This document shows positions 1 through 10,463 of a DNA stretch of 64,000 bases, in pieces (position 1 is the stretch's first letter; each line of letters starts with the position of its first letter). Below the pieces are notes generated by a model. That model was not told the DNA's origin. It did not search any database and saw nothing but the letters and a program-made list of their open reading frames with translations. A program made the position numbers and the translations under genes. This stretch comes from Phymatolithon calcareum (taxonomy: Eukaryota > Rhodophyta > Florideophyceae > Hapalidiales), in contig OZ345354.1 of the NCBI GenBank assembly GCA_977006965.1, positions 3,645,531 to 3,709,530 of the forward strand, in the 5' to 3' direction.

Positions 1-1
1 A

Positions 2-613
2 AAGAATGCTGCTGCCGCGGTTGAACTCGCAGCGCAGCAGTCTGCAACTTCCGCTTCACCTGAGCTCTCCATATCAGAGAAGAGGGCCTTTGTGCTACAT
101 GTCACCATGCAAATGTTCAGCAACCTCACACAACTGAACATTCAACCTCCTCTGACGATATTCAAGCGCGGCGTCAACGGCGAAGGCATTTGTGAGACGT
201 ATTGGGAAAGTGAGCAGGTGCTCTTTACCGTTTTTAAAAATCAACTCGCTCGTCATGGAACCGCAAGTGCCGATGAGAAGCGTGCTATACTTGCTCGTGC
301 CATTGCTGACGAGTATCGCGGCAGCATGCAGTGTTCGTGCCAAATCGTGCCTGGTGAACCGACCCGAGTAATTGAAGTTTTCCCGAATTACAATGAAATG
401 ATAGAAGTGCATTATGTGAAACTACGTGATCAGCAAACTACCGCCCAGGAGCATGCTGCGGTAAATACCGACCAGAACACCATTATGAACAACCAGAACG
501 CATATTTGCAACAACAATTGTTGAGGAATAACCAGCAGCTTGGATTCGCCCCTACGCACTACGAAAATGGGGTACCTCACTACAATAATCCTTTTCCCAC
601 TTTCAGGTACTAA
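2..613 (+). CDS. Partial hypothetical protein, 3' end of a gene entering from the left
   Basis: The reading frame is already open at base 2 and runs to a TAA at 611-613, so the 5' end lies outside the window. The visible 203 residues start with an Ala-rich stretch. A mixed, apparently globular segment with three cysteines follows, and the tail is rich in Gln and Asn (QNAYLQQQLLRNNQQ). The first ATG in frame is at 107, but open sequence upstream suggests it is internal. I do not recognise a family. It could be the end of a host gene or a gag-like protein of a retroelement; the amphipathic composition and Q/N-rich tail fit either. No frameshift is visible. Confidence 0.45.
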   Translation, partial: KNAAAAVELAAQQSATSASPELSISEKRAFVLHVTMQMFSNLTQLNIQPPLTIFKRGVNGEGICETYWESEQVLFTVFKNQLARHGTASADEKRAILARAIADEYRGSMQCSCQIVPGEPTRVIEVFPNYNEMIEVHYVKLRDQQTTAQEHAAVNTDQNTIMNNQNAYLQQQLLRNNQQLGFAPTHYENGVPHYNNPFPTFRY

Positions 614-825
614 TGCAGGAGAGGATCACATGAACAAGAAGCACATCAATGACATACCCGCATCCATTATCATGTAAAGTCATTTCAGATCTCGCGTTTA
701 CACTTTTGATGATCCCCTTCAATTAGTAGAACAAGGATGACATATCTCCTAGACTTGAAGCTCAATTGAGGTGGCAGTGTTGTCTTGGTGTGCCGGATTG
801 GGCGTTTTTGCGGTTTTCAGTTAGA

Positions 826-1095
826 GATTTACAAGAGCGCTTCTTGGCAGAGAAGTACGAATCAAGGCCGTTTTGAGTAGCCAGAAGACTTTAGCTCTGA
901 GAATCTTACAAAAGCTGCCCCGTTACTCCAAGGTGAAGTTTTGGGAGCTTTCAAAATAGAATCACCAAATCCCAAAATCAATGCAAGATGCACTGACAGT
1001 CTACGGAGATTACCCAGCGGTGGGAGCTCGAAGGCTCTCCTGGCTGGAATCGGAAAGGAGAACAGGAGAAATATCATCATGTAACTTATTATAAG
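826..1095 (+). pseudogene. LINE-like retroelement fragment
   Basis: The stretch around 836-960 reads on the plus strand as TRALLGREVRIKAVLSSQKT followed by a KFWELSK segment. It is clearly similar, in DNA and in translation, to 54,476-54,610 (TRALVGREIRIKDILNSQTT, then RPWELLKYIN), which lies inside degraded LINE reverse transcriptase sequence. An in-frame stop follows WELSK. I therefore read it as an isolated scrap of the same LINE family. The domain it belongs to is unknown; in the other copy it sits just after the region downstream of the reverse transcriptase. Confidence 0.45.
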
Positions 1096-1110
1096 CTCTT
1101 TGTCTGACAC

Positions 1111-2333
1111 GAAAGGCTAACTAATCGAGGAAGTGATGAAGAAACCATAGCACCTTCTCTTCTTGTTCTCTCAAGTCAAATCAAACTGTCCTTCTATAAA
1201 AGACGAGGGAAATAGAGTCGAACGAGGCATTGAATAGATCGATATGCTATACGAGGGTCTGGTGATCGTGCGGATCGTGCCGGACATTTAGAACATCTTC
1301 AAAAGTACCTTATATCTTGCATAGTGATGGTGCAAGGCTGGTGAAAAACACTGTCAAAAACGACATGGATTATCTACACACCAGACTCAAAGAACATACG
1401 ACTCTCTTCAGGACAGAGAGAAAACTTGTCAGTACCAGAGGGAGGCGCTACACTAAGAGTGAGCATACACAGTTCGCTCTCCCATAAATACCATTAGATT
1501 ACGTAGTATAAGCAATCGGGAAGTCGAAGCGAAGCCTTGTAGCTTCCTCTTTCTTAGAGAATTGTGGCAAAAATTCAGATGTACTCTACGCCTTAATTTT
1601 ATCGTTTGCAGTCCCAAGTGTGCAGTTTACATCTGCGGTGGCTGACAAGAAGAGAGCAAGAGAGCGTCACCGTCTCTTCACCCCCATATTCCTTGAAACT
1701 GATAATAATAGGCAGTAGTAGAAAAGCTCGCTTTTCGACGAGCATCATAACCCATATGTTCAAGCCAGTACACACAGGAAAATGAATTTGAACCGATTTT
1801 AGGAGCACGGATTATTTGAAAGAAATGCCTGGAAGCCCAAGAGAGATCAGAGTTCCTGTCTCCAAGTGGGCGTCCACTGCTTGTGGCCAGAGAGGTAAAA
1901 ATAAAATTGCCTCTTATGTGAGTACTTGATAAAGGAATATTGTCTTCTTAGAGCCACTATAGCCCAAAAATGTGTATACAAATCAGCGAGCACGAGCGTG
2001 GACATATTGCCTGCTCTTGAAGAGCTAATCCAGTCCAGAGCATCTATTTTTAAAGTCCGGAAGAGATGCACGTAAATTCATACAACTCCGTACCAGTCAA
2101 GAGAACCAGATTTCGAGATTCGATTAAGATGCTATGCGATGAGGATCTCAAAAATTCATCCGCATGCATCGAAGTATTTCCAATATCAATACAGAATGAC
2201 CAGGTGGCAGGCCATGTAGAGATGGAATCGACTTGTTCTAATAACTCTGTATCTGAAGAATCAAAACAAATTCCAAGTTATTCTTAGCTGGCGATGAGTG
2301 TTCAAAAATTTTGGCTATAATCACTACTGTAAT
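1111..2333. other. Intergenic stretch with no recognisable gene
   Basis: No long open frame, RNA gene or repeat stands out here. Several 60-75 codon frames occur on both strands, but none has a recognisable domain or compositional signature of coding. Confidence 0.5.
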
Positions 2334-2343
2334 ATTTTCGAAC
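2334..2343. repeat. Target site duplication of the MULE, left
   Basis: ATTTTCGAAC, identical to 3307-3316 on the other side of the element. Confidence 0.85.
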
Positions 2344-2419
2344 GAGGAAATTCACTACATGGCCACCAAAAATTGGCAAAATTCACTACATGGCCATCTC
2401 TCGTCAAATCTACTATTCA
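2344..2419. repeat. MULE left terminal inverted repeat
   Basis: Begins GAGGAAATTCACTACATGGC. Matches the reverse complement of 3231-3306 with one mismatch. Confidence 0.85.
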
Positions 2420-2574
2420 TCCGTTACGAATACGACGGCGCTCTTTAAGCACGTTGTCGTGTTCATCTGCAACGCTCAACACACAACAATCCCGCACTAA
2501 CCACTCCGAAATCATGGAAAAGAGGAAGCTCGTGCTACAAGTGGGCGACTACGCCGGATCAAGCTTTGACACGT

Positions 2575-3132
2575 TGTCAACATCGTGATCTCCCACAACA
2601 CGTCGATGGGCAAGGCCCACCTCGTGGCGAAGCTCAACAAAAAACGCCTGACACTCATCTGTAGTCAGAGCACAGCTTGCACCTGTGACAGTTAGCAGCA
2701 ATTACCGTGCTACATGTTCCTGCCGCCACTTTGAAGAGCACCAATGCCCATGTAGCCACCGTCATCACTGCACTTTTGTACACCTGTAGGCGCTTGGTGC
2801 AGCATCGGGTGTCGTTCGACCCGTGGAACGAGCACTGGTTTGGGGACGTATGGACGTTGAGAACGTGGGCCAAGCAGCATGCGGGCAGCATCACGCGTGT
2901 TGCAGTCACTGGAGACCAGCTCGTACAGGATGATTTGGTGCCGTTTGATCTTGCGGATAAGCCGGGCCGCAAGCGCAAGAGGCCTTACTTGCGGTCCGAA
3001 ATGAGGGCCCACGACGTCGTCGAGGCGAAACGAAAACACATCTACAAAGCGGCTCAGTCCATGATTATCGACCTTACCGCCTGCGATGACGGAGATGCTG
3101 CTTGCGACGAGGGTCTAAAGCGTAGAGAGTAG
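2575..3132 (+). pseudogene. MULE transposase C-terminal remnant with SWIM zinc finger
   Basis: Around 2715-2755 one frame reads CSCRHFEEHQCPCSH, which fits the SWIM zinc-finger pattern CxCx(n)CxH found after the catalytic core of MULE transposases. The next segment is in another frame from about 2762 (ITALLYTCRRLVQHRV... WAKQH) and continues to the stop at 3130-3132. Near its end is PGRKRKRP, resembling the basic PGRPKK-type tail that follows SWIM in this family. At least two frameshifts separate the segments and the DDE catalytic domain is absent, so no active transposase is encoded. The tail QSMIIDLTACDDGDAACDE is repeated almost exactly in the fragment at 21,511-21,729. Confidence 0.7.
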
Positions 3133-3230
3133 CGCGTACGATAAATATTACTGTGCCATAGATTGCTCTGACAAACGGATGAGTACTAGTTTTGGCTATA
3201 GTGAGCTATGATAGTACGCTTGGCTAGGGG

Positions 3231-3306
3231 TGAGTAGTAGATTTGACGAGAGATGGCCATGTAGTGAATTTTGCCAATTTTTGGTGGCCATGTAGTGAAT
3301 TTCCTC
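3231..3306. repeat. MULE right terminal inverted repeat
   Basis: Reverse complement of 2344-2419 with one mismatch. Confidence 0.85.
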
Positions 3307-3316
3307 ATTTTCGAAC
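3307..3316. repeat. Target site duplication of the MULE, right
   Basis: ATTTTCGAAC, identical to 2334-2343. Confidence 0.85.
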
Positions 3317-3423
3317 GTATTCATGCCGACGTGTATAGGACGTATCATAAATTGAAGGTTTCCCTAGTTTTATACATGCAGTGCAGACAGAAGCAACCTT
3401 GGTGAATAGACAAGTTGCCCGAG

Positions 3424-6400
3424 TTATACAAGTCCATCTAAGTACGCGGTAACCTCTTTGGAGTAAATCAGCGATGACGCCGGAGGCGGCGGCACAACGC
3501 TTCGCAACCGCAGCACGACCGTATAAATTCTCTTCTTAATTTCGTCTCTGAATGCAGGAGCTAACCTCCCAAGGTCCGCAAAAATCACAAGATGCGCCAT
3601 AGTTAGATGTAGCGCGTTGTCGACAATCGTCATAAGCAGCTCTCGCCGCCCTCCTTCGGCCCCGCGCTGAATTTCGTTGCATGCATGGTACTGAAGTGCC
3701 GCCAGAATGCCGAGCCCCGGTACATCATCCCACAACACCATGGTTGGTCCAAAGAATGGCTCATCAAGCACTTGTCCAAACCTTCGAAGAGCTGCCAGCG
3801 CGAAATTAACGCCCCGTAACAGAGCCCTGCTACATTCCTCCCCAAAGTACATTCCTCCTTCCGTAATCAAGCCGGCTCCGTGTGGCGTCCACGGTGATCC
3901 AGGCACCACGGACATCTTTCCGTTGCCGCCAGAGCTCCGCGCCGCATTTGACATTGGTGACATCAATTGCGGAGTACCAGGCATACCCGGAGTAGGTGGC
4001 ATTCCGGGCGACGGAGGGGCGAATCCCAACAATCCTCCGTACCTCGGAGTCTTGCTACCGCTGCCACCGATGGCGGCCCGCAAGGCCTGCAGAGGAGACC
4101 GCCGTGGCGAACTTGGTTGAAAGCTTTGTGCGGGGCTGAATTGCCATGGCGAATTTCCAATCACTGCTGCTCCTGGTCCACATCCCTGATCCCTGCCATT
4201 GCCCAGATATTCGCTCCGAGACCGCTCTTGTGCACTCACAGGTTTGATCCACCTTTCCAGCGGTTCCGCTCTTAGATGTCGATATGCCTGGTAGACATAG
4301 CGGATGAGCTCGTTAAGTGCAAGAGTGGTAATATCAGGCAAGGAGTCCCGCAGCCGAATCGAGTACGCCGAAAGTTGAAAAAGAATGTGTGCGGCAAGCT
4401 CAGCTTCTTCCAACCGTGCGATAGTGAGGTGACGAGAGTTCTTAATCCCGCTTGGAGTCATCTTAGAGTCTCCTGAACTGTCCATTGGCGGCCAGTCTCC
4501 TGACAAATCCAGCGATTCTCTCGAGATGCGCTCCATGTTAGACGCACAGAACTCCAAGACATCGAGAACATGTTGGTCAGCATTATCGCTAGAATCCGGA
4601 ACATGACAAATCGCAATTGATGCCAGCGCAAGACATGCGCACCATGCCACGTGCACTGGATCACGAGTTAGGGACGTTGGTAAATAAGTTCTAATGGGGG
4701 ATGCACCGCGAGGAAAAATTGCAGATATAGTGCCTCCGCTCAAGTGGCGTAATATCAGTTGCGCTGAAGATGACTTCGCCTCTGAGTTGTCAGGAAGCCA
4801 AGTCAAGACTTGTGCGAGCATTAGCAGCAAGCTCGATGTTGCTGTCGCAATGTTCAAACTCGATTTTTGGTCGTTGTCATTGTGTCTCTCCATTGCGGCT
4901 ATGGAGCTAAAAACATGCTCTGTCGCATTCAATCGCATAAGCAGCAAGGACAATCGTGCTGGACTGCCGTTTCGAAGAGACATCAAGGCGATGGAGGCAG
5001 CTTGCGCAATGTGCGAATTTCCTGGCAGGGTTCGTAAAACAGAAAAGCTGGTTTTGCCCAAGGTTGTCATGTCCTCTTCGTTTTTAAATGAGCTTCCCCT
5101 GTTCAAATGGGATGCAGCAATGAGGAGCCAGCGGATGACATCGGTACCATTCGTGCTGTTGTTTGAAGACCCTGTCACTTCTCGCACGGATACTAGCATG
5201 CGGTCAATTGCGAGACACAACTGACCCAGCGCCGACAACGAAAATTCGTTGTTGAACGCTTCGACTTCTGAGGTAAATCGAATCGCCGTCAGAGCAGGTT
5301 GCTCCAGCTCCTCCGCGGTCAATCTGGATGCAAGGAACGATATTAGCATAGCCATTTCAAGTTGTGTCTCCAACCCCGAAGCTGAAAAATGACTTGCAGA
5401 GCGAATGGAAAGAATAAACCGAGCGAGGCATCTACATAGCTTCCCATTGAATTGTGGGCTAGCGTATGTTAACGCTTTTCCGGGTACCGGTGCGAACAAG
5501 TCAACAAAAATCACAGAGTACGTCATCGCTGCAAAAGAACGGGTAAGAGATAATTGTGCGTCAGCTCGACCCCATAGAGAGTTGAGATGCATCAGCTTCA
5601 CAACGAGCCTTCGGGCATCTCGCTCAACCATGTCAATACGCTTTAGAAGACACCACACAGACTCGATATCGAATGCATAGTTTGGGCCGAAACCCCCGCT
5701 GAATCCTCTATGCCTGGAAAACTTTTCCAACAGATGAGCACCTTTCGGCATATCGACAGGTCCTATTTTGGCACTCAGTTCTTTCGACAACTGATCAGTA
5801 AGCTTCTCAAGCGTTTCGCTGTTGCTCCAGGTTAGGCCACTGAACACGGTGTCTTGGCCCAGGTCCATGTCATCAGTGAGAGTTAGCGATGCCGCCTTTG
5901 GGAACATAAGCCAGTCTTCCGGCTGCAGAAAGACATGCACCCACTTTTCAGTGAAAACCTCTCCGAAAGCTTGAAAAGGAGGTTCTGCAAAAATTTGCTC
6001 GCCAATTTTTTTCGCTTGAGCATTGCTACCTTCATCTGAATTTGAAACTGCTGACTGTTTTGACGCATTCCCAGTGCACAGCAGAAGCTCGGAAGCAAAT
6101 ATTGCCAAAACGTTAGACATCGTACTTCGCCAGGTACTGGGGACATCGATCAATTCGCGCGCTTTTCGAACTCGAATGTCAATGTCCTTGGCCGCAGCTC
6201 CCTCACCAGAGTAAATGCCCTCAGAATAGACCTTACGGTAAGAAGACTTCACCGCGTGTGAAGCATCGAAAGTACCGGGACGTTTCCGGATACTTCCTTC
6301 GCACTTGAGCAAACTTGCCAACAAATTCCAGACATTATTATCCTCCCAATACTTTCGGAACCAGACATTGTTTTGAGATTCCCATGACACTCTCAAAAAT

Positions 6401-9400
6401 GCAATGCACTTCGACAATAATAGTATCTCGTGATCGCAAGAACCGGGATCTTCAGTGGCACCATTTGCGTCAGGATTGACGATTGATACCCAATTCTCCA
6501 CTCCCTGCTTTATGGCATTGGTTACGGCAGAGAGAACGACGTGCTCTGACTTTGCGCATTCAGCTTCTTTCTTATCGTGAGTGGCAGTGGCATCTTCTTT
6601 CTTTCCTGGATATGGGCCCAGCACGGAACGAGCAGCAGCTCGCTGCCCACATGACAGTACGTTAACTAGAAGATCGACGCACGCCACAGAGCCTTGTTTC
6701 TCAATTCGCTTGGCAATACCTTCGCGAATTCTTTCTCCACCAGGATGCTTCATTACAAGACCGGATTCACCGACAACAGGCCATGGAATTTGCACAATGT
6801 CTTCATTTCCAGCACAACTTTGAAGTCCAAAACAGAGATAGGAAAGGCATTGCGCAGCCATGTCTTCTATGTACATTTTCCGCCTGGACAACGCCTTGAG
6901 CGTGCCTTCCCTGCCCCCTTCGTCGATAAGCGAGGAATACCGCTTATCGAAGGCCCGGACACATCCATGAGAGTAAGTGCTCGCTTGCTTACTCCAAATC
7001 CCATTGTCTTTCACGAAAGCCACACATCCCGAGGAGAGAAGAGCAAGTGAGCTGACGACATCGTGATCGATAAGGCTTTTCTGCAGCGTAGTAAGCTCTT
7101 TGGTTTTCGACTCACTCGTATTGCAATCAAAGTGCAGCCTTTTCAACCCTGCAACACAAAGCTCAAGACTTGCGCGCAATGCCACATAGAAGAACTGGGA
7201 GGAATTGCCGACGCTTTCGTCACGCTTTAGTGATACTGCAGCAGTAACAACGCGCGATATTACAGCTGCAACGGGAGATGAATGCACAACTTCCGTGGCA
7301 CCCTGCAGAAAGTCTAAGGCGCAGGCCGGCAACAACCATGAATTGTCGTCAGAACCATCTGCTAACGCAGTCGAGAGCCAAACGGGAAGGGCTAAGTCGA
7401 TAAGCAGTTTTGTCACACTTGACCTTCCTAGCCGCGCGGATCCAATTTGCCTGGGAGTCCTTGTAATTAACGCATCCATATCAATTCCATTAGGAAGCTG
7501 CGTCTCCAGTTGGTACGAACCAGCAATACTCGCCATAGCCGCAATAGCAGGAAACGCAAGGACACCCATGGATGACAACGCAGACTGCAAGGGCTGTATA
7601 CTGCCTTTGGACGAACGAACGCGTTCCAAAACATACTGTGCTCTCGGAAGACTCCCAATCGCCATCACCGCCAGACAAGAAGACGAAGCATCCAGTAGTG
7701 ATTTGCGGCGTGATTGTGTGAGCCACGATCCCTGGGCCCAATCGCCCGGATCGGCGACTTCAAGCAGCAATGCTGTAACGATTGGCAGCATTTCGGGCAT
7801 CGTGGGCAGCTCGGTACCAATCCGAGTTTGTAGTGCTGGAGACCCATTGTGACACGCCCACTCTATAAGACGCAAAACTCGAATCACCGCCGTGATTAAA
7901 TTGTCGAGAACGGACTCACTGAAGGAAGTTGCCCCGTGTTCTTGCAAAAGCCGTCCTAACACCTGGAGAACATGGAACAGTGCGCCCCATCCATTCCAAT
8001 TCACAGTCCATGTAACCATTCCAGTTTCCTGACACGCGGATCCCACAGACCCTTCTGGGATGGTCGGTCTCTGCATATCAAGGGCTTCAATGGCACGCTT
8101 TGCTTGTACAAAGCATCCTTGTGTTTCCGATGGAGATGTCAGCGACAGCGCCTCCTCACGCAGCATAGCCACCTCATCGGATATCCTCCGGTCAGCATGC
8201 AAGACGTGAAACACCGCCTCTTCATCGATACCGATAAGGTACTGCGCGTATGAATCGGAGGGCTCGGTTACTGTGTCAAGACCTTTCTCCAATGTTGCAC
8301 ATGCACGTTCGGCGCTTCTTTCATCCACAATGAGGGCAGTCAATAACTGAACCAGTGGTTGGAATGTTTGCGGAAAAACGCCACTGGCAAGCCTCAAAAG
8401 ACAGTTGGGTCCAATCCAGCGCTTTATCCGGCCATTTTCGCGATCCCAAATGTTTTCTGAAATTCGTTTCAGATTTTCATGGTCAAGCCCTTGCAGAGCG
8501 TGGTACGCCACTTCGACAACAATTTCTACTTCTGACGGCCGAAGCCCTTTTGGAGGGAAGCCGGAGAGAAATGCAGTAAGTTGTTCCCACACGCAAAGGT
8601 GCACTTCAGACGATATCCGATCGTCCAAGTACTCAATTCTACTGACAATATTTCGCAGTGCCACAAAAGGGTTTCCTGCCATTGCCCGCAGCATGTAATC
8701 ATCGACGGGAAACATATCCAAAAACCGGTCTTTTTCGTCGACAGTTTCTTCAAGGCCTCGTCGCAGCGCAAGGAAGGAGCTCCACGAGAAAAGAATGAGC
8801 GAGGTCTCAACAAACGTGATATCCTTTAGCGACGACATCACCTTGTCAATACGCGCGATACGTGCAAGATTGATCAAATAGGAGGGCAGGCCGAGCTCTG
8901 AAAAATCGAAGTCATGGGGATCCACAACCTCAACATCAGGATCATCTTCGATAAAATCATTGTTCAGTATCGCAAAACCTGCAATTTTCGTCCCACGACA
9001 GAGTGAGAAAATGACAAGAAGCGTTGCTCTCTCACCATCCAATAATGCTTGTCGCTTTGCCCCCGTGGGCGACCGCATTTGGTGCACCCGTTCTGGTCGT
9101 TGTGCCAATTGTCGCAGTTTGTCCACGATTGCGACGAAGTACTCTGGGGGCAGCCCGTAATGTGTGACGCTTGCAAACAGCACCTCAAGGGCCCACACGG
9201 GATCCAAATGCCGCCGCTTCGCATTTTCAGGTCCAAACACTGTTACGCCGACTTCCTCCATAGATCGATTGGCCAGATTGACAATGAGATCCACCAACGT
9301 CTCCTCATCCTTCTTCAAAAAAGATATACAAGCTTCTTTTTGCGGAAATATGCTTCTTGGCCTGGCGTTGGCGAATATCGTGAGCATCACTGAAAACATG

Positions 9401-9825
9401 GCCTTGCATTCCTTACGCCAGAATTCCTCTATGTCCTTCATAGACACCAAGCTTTCGAAATCGGAGTTGGACTGGAGCATTTCTGAAAGTCTAACATTTC
9501 CAACTTCCTCGAGGAAATAGTCGCGGAGAAGAACGGCAGCTTTCGCGCGCGGCACGCCGAGGTATCTGCGGATGGATTCGATGCACGCATTTTCCGCTTC
9601 GACAGGCTGTGGATGCGCTTCGGTCGTCGGAATTCCTGGGCGGTATGTGACAGATGTTACCGAGGAAGATTCAGTTAAGGAAGAGAACGCATTTTTCAAG
9701 GCATAAAACACAAATTTATGGGTTTCGTCCAACAGCTTGGAATACTCCTTCTTATCCGTCGCCGTGCAGCGCAACGCCTGTTCCAATAATCGAAAAGACA
9801 GCTTGCATGGCTTTGGCTGAACCAT
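3424..9825 (-). CDS. Large scaffold nucleoporin, Nup188/Nup205 family (probably Nup188-like)
   Basis: One uninterrupted 2133-aa frame, by far the longest in the window. The start is placed at the ATG at 9825; the frame stays open a further 19 codons upstream without another ATG. The protein is almost wholly helical in composition, as expected for the alpha-solenoid inner-ring nucleoporins that brace the nuclear pore. Family hints are the early LLRDYFLEEVGN segment, FGPNYAFDIESVW, and ADAQLSLTRSF near residue 1420, which resemble Nup188 more than Nup205. Human Nup188 is about 1750 aa and plant forms about 1900-1960, so this one is long. Residues about 1890-1985 form a low-complexity insert rich in Pro, Gly and Ser with many SP/TP pairs, probably disordered and a possible site for proline-directed kinases. 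No intron is apparent. Coding status is near certain; the paralogue assignment is tentative. Confidence 0.85.
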   Translation of the reverse strand: MVQPKPCKLSFRLLEQALRCTATDKKEYSKLLDETHKFVFYALKNAFSSLTESSSVTSVTYRPGIPTTEAHPQPVEAENACIESIRRYLGVPRAKAAVLLRDYFLEEVGNVRLSEMLQSNSDFESLVSMKDIEEFWRKECKAMFSVMLTIFANARPRSIFPQKEACISFLKKDEETLVDLIVNLANRSMEEVGVTVFGPENAKRRHLDPVWALEVLFASVTHYGLPPEYFVAIVDKLRQLAQRPERVHQMRSPTGAKRQALLDGERATLLVIFSLCRGTKIAGFAILNNDFIEDDPDVEVVDPHDFDFSELGLPSYLINLARIARIDKVMSSLKDITFVETSLILFSWSSFLALRRGLEETVDEKDRFLDMFPVDDYMLRAMAGNPFVALRNIVSRIEYLDDRISSEVHLCVWEQLTAFLSGFPPKGLRPSEVEIVVEVAYHALQGLDHENLKRISENIWDRENGRIKRWIGPNCLLRLASGVFPQTFQPLVQLLTALIVDERSAERACATLEKGLDTVTEPSDSYAQYLIGIDEEAVFHVLHADRRISDEVAMLREEALSLTSPSETQGCFVQAKRAIEALDMQRPTIPEGSVGSACQETGMVTWTVNWNGWGALFHVLQVLGRLLQEHGATSFSESVLDNLITAVIRVLRLIEWACHNGSPALQTRIGTELPTMPEMLPIVTALLLEVADPGDWAQGSWLTQSRRKSLLDASSSCLAVMAIGSLPRAQYVLERVRSSKGSIQPLQSALSSMGVLAFPAIAAMASIAGSYQLETQLPNGIDMDALITRTPRQIGSARLGRSSVTKLLIDLALPVWLSTALADGSDDNSWLLPACALDFLQGATEVVHSSPVAAVISRVVTAAVSLKRDESVGNSSQFFYVALRASLELCVAGLKRLHFDCNTSESKTKELTTLQKSLIDHDVVSSLALLSSGCVAFVKDNGIWSKQASTYSHGCVRAFDKRYSSLIDEGGREGTLKALSRRKMYIEDMAAQCLSYLCFGLQSCAGNEDIVQIPWPVVGESGLVMKHPGGERIREGIAKRIEKQGSVACVDLLVNVLSCGQRAAARSVLGPYPGKKEDATATHDKKEAECAKSEHVVLSAVTNAIKQGVENWVSIVNPDANGATEDPGSCDHEILLLSKCIAFLRVSWESQNNVWFRKYWEDNNVWNLLASLLKCEGSIRKRPGTFDASHAVKSSYRKVYSEGIYSGEGAAAKDIDIRVRKARELIDVPSTWRSTMSNVLAIFASELLLCTGNASKQSAVSNSDEGSNAQAKKIGEQIFAEPPFQAFGEVFTEKWVHVFLQPEDWLMFPKAASLTLTDDMDLGQDTVFSGLTWSNSETLEKLTDQLSKELSAKIGPVDMPKGAHLLEKFSRHRGFSGGFGPNYAFDIESVWCLLKRIDMVERDARRLVVKLMHLNSLWGRADAQLSLTRSFAAMTYSVIFVDLFAPVPGKALTYASPQFNGKLCRCLARFILSIRSASHFSASGLETQLEMAMLISFLASRLTAEELEQPALTAIRFTSEVEAFNNEFSLSALGQLCLAIDRMLVSVREVTGSSNNSTNGTDVIRWLLIAASHLNRGSSFKNEEDMTTLGKTSFSVLRTLPGNSHIAQAASIALMSLRNGSPARLSLLLMRLNATEHVFSSIAAMERHNDNDQKSSLNIATATSSLLLMLAQVLTWLPDNSEAKSSSAQLILRHLSGGTISAIFPRGASPIRTYLPTSLTRDPVHVAWCACLALASIAICHVPDSSDNADQHVLDVLEFCASNMERISRESLDLSGDWPPMDSSGDSKMTPSGIKNSRHLTIARLEEAELAAHILFQLSAYSIRLRDSLPDITTLALNELIRYVYQAYRHLRAEPLERWIKPVSAQERSRSEYLGNGRDQGCGPGAAVIGNSPWQFSPAQSFQPSSPRRSPLQALRAAIGGSGSKTPRYGGLLGFAPPSPGMPPTPGMPGTPQLMSPMSNAARSSGGNGKMSVVPGSPWTPHGAGLITEGGMYFGEECSRALLRGVNFALAALRRFGQVLDEPFFGPTMVLWDDVPGLGILAALQYHACNEIQRGAEGGRRELLMTIVDNALHLTMAHLVIFADLGRLAPAFRDEIKKRIYTVVLRLRSVVPPPPASSLIYSKEVTAYLDGLV

Positions 9826-10154
9826 CGAAGAGCTTCCCCCGCGTTGTGTGGGGGAACAGATTATGGAGGGTCGATGAAGCACGTTGGTGTCCCTTCTCAG
9901 GAAGTGCGAGTATTGCAGGTTGTTCGTTTTGATCCTCCCGACTGAAAAAATATTCGAAAATCTAGATCATGTCTAGATGATCCGATTGGCCAGTTTACCG
10001 CTGGAATACCTGATTTGAATCATAGCCTCTCCTTTAATATGCTTTTTTGATTTGAATTTAAAAATTTGCTAATTTTGCTGTATTTACGGCAAATTGAAAG
10101 CTTGAGCTTACTCTGGTCGGACAAAGCCGGGGATACAAATATACGAAAGGGTGA

Positions 10155-10328
10155 CGTTCACCATCTATTGAAGGAATCAGGGATTCAAATGATGAGCCGG
10201 AGAACACGATCAAGGACGCCCTGAAGGAGATGGGTATTGTTTGTACACTTTTAGATGAGTCTGATCCTAGTGAAGGGATTACCCTGACGGCCATGGCGCG
10301 AAAATTGCTCGAAAAATTAGGTACATGA
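10155..10328 (+). pseudogene. Short coding-like fragment, unknown
   Basis: Frame 3 reads 57 residues rich in charged amino acids (NDEPENTIKDALKEMGI... ITLTAMARKLLEKLGT), ending at TGA 10326-10328. There is a stop directly upstream and no good ATG. The composition looks coding. The same frame opens again at 10,464, so the two may be parts of one broken gene. No family recognised. Confidence 0.3.
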
Positions 10329-10463
10329 ATAGATTCGTACTTCAAAAAGTAAAGGAAGTGGAAGAGACCTTGAACACTGTATTAGTAAAGGATCACTAGC
10401 TACCATCAGTAATCGGCCAGACACTACTTCCGTGCGTCAAACGAACGCCAGAGTCACTTTTTG

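Larger units (their letters stand above)
2344..3306 (+). mobile_element. MULE (Mutator-like) element, 963 bp, decayed
   Basis: The element is bounded by 76-bp terminal inverted repeats (2344-2419 and 3231-3306, one mismatch) and flanked by a perfect 10-bp target site duplication ATTTTCGAAC at 2334-2343 and 3307-3316. Long inverted repeats with a 9-10 bp duplication are typical of Mutator-like elements. The interior keeps the C-terminal part of a transposase with a SWIM zinc finger, which supports the assignment. The catalytic DDE region is missing, so this is a deletion derivative. Each inverted repeat carries the 18-mer AAATTCACTACATGGCCA twice, a possible transposase binding site. A related fragment lies at about 21.5-21.96 kb. 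Confidence 0.8.

Noticed and set aside
3707-4120. Plus-strand Pro/Gly-rich frame of 137 codons
   Set aside because: Antisense shadow of the low-complexity insert of the nucleoporin gene.
7205-7852. Plus-strand 215-codon frame
   Set aside because: Antisense to the nucleoporin coding region; composition follows the complementary strand and no domain is seen.
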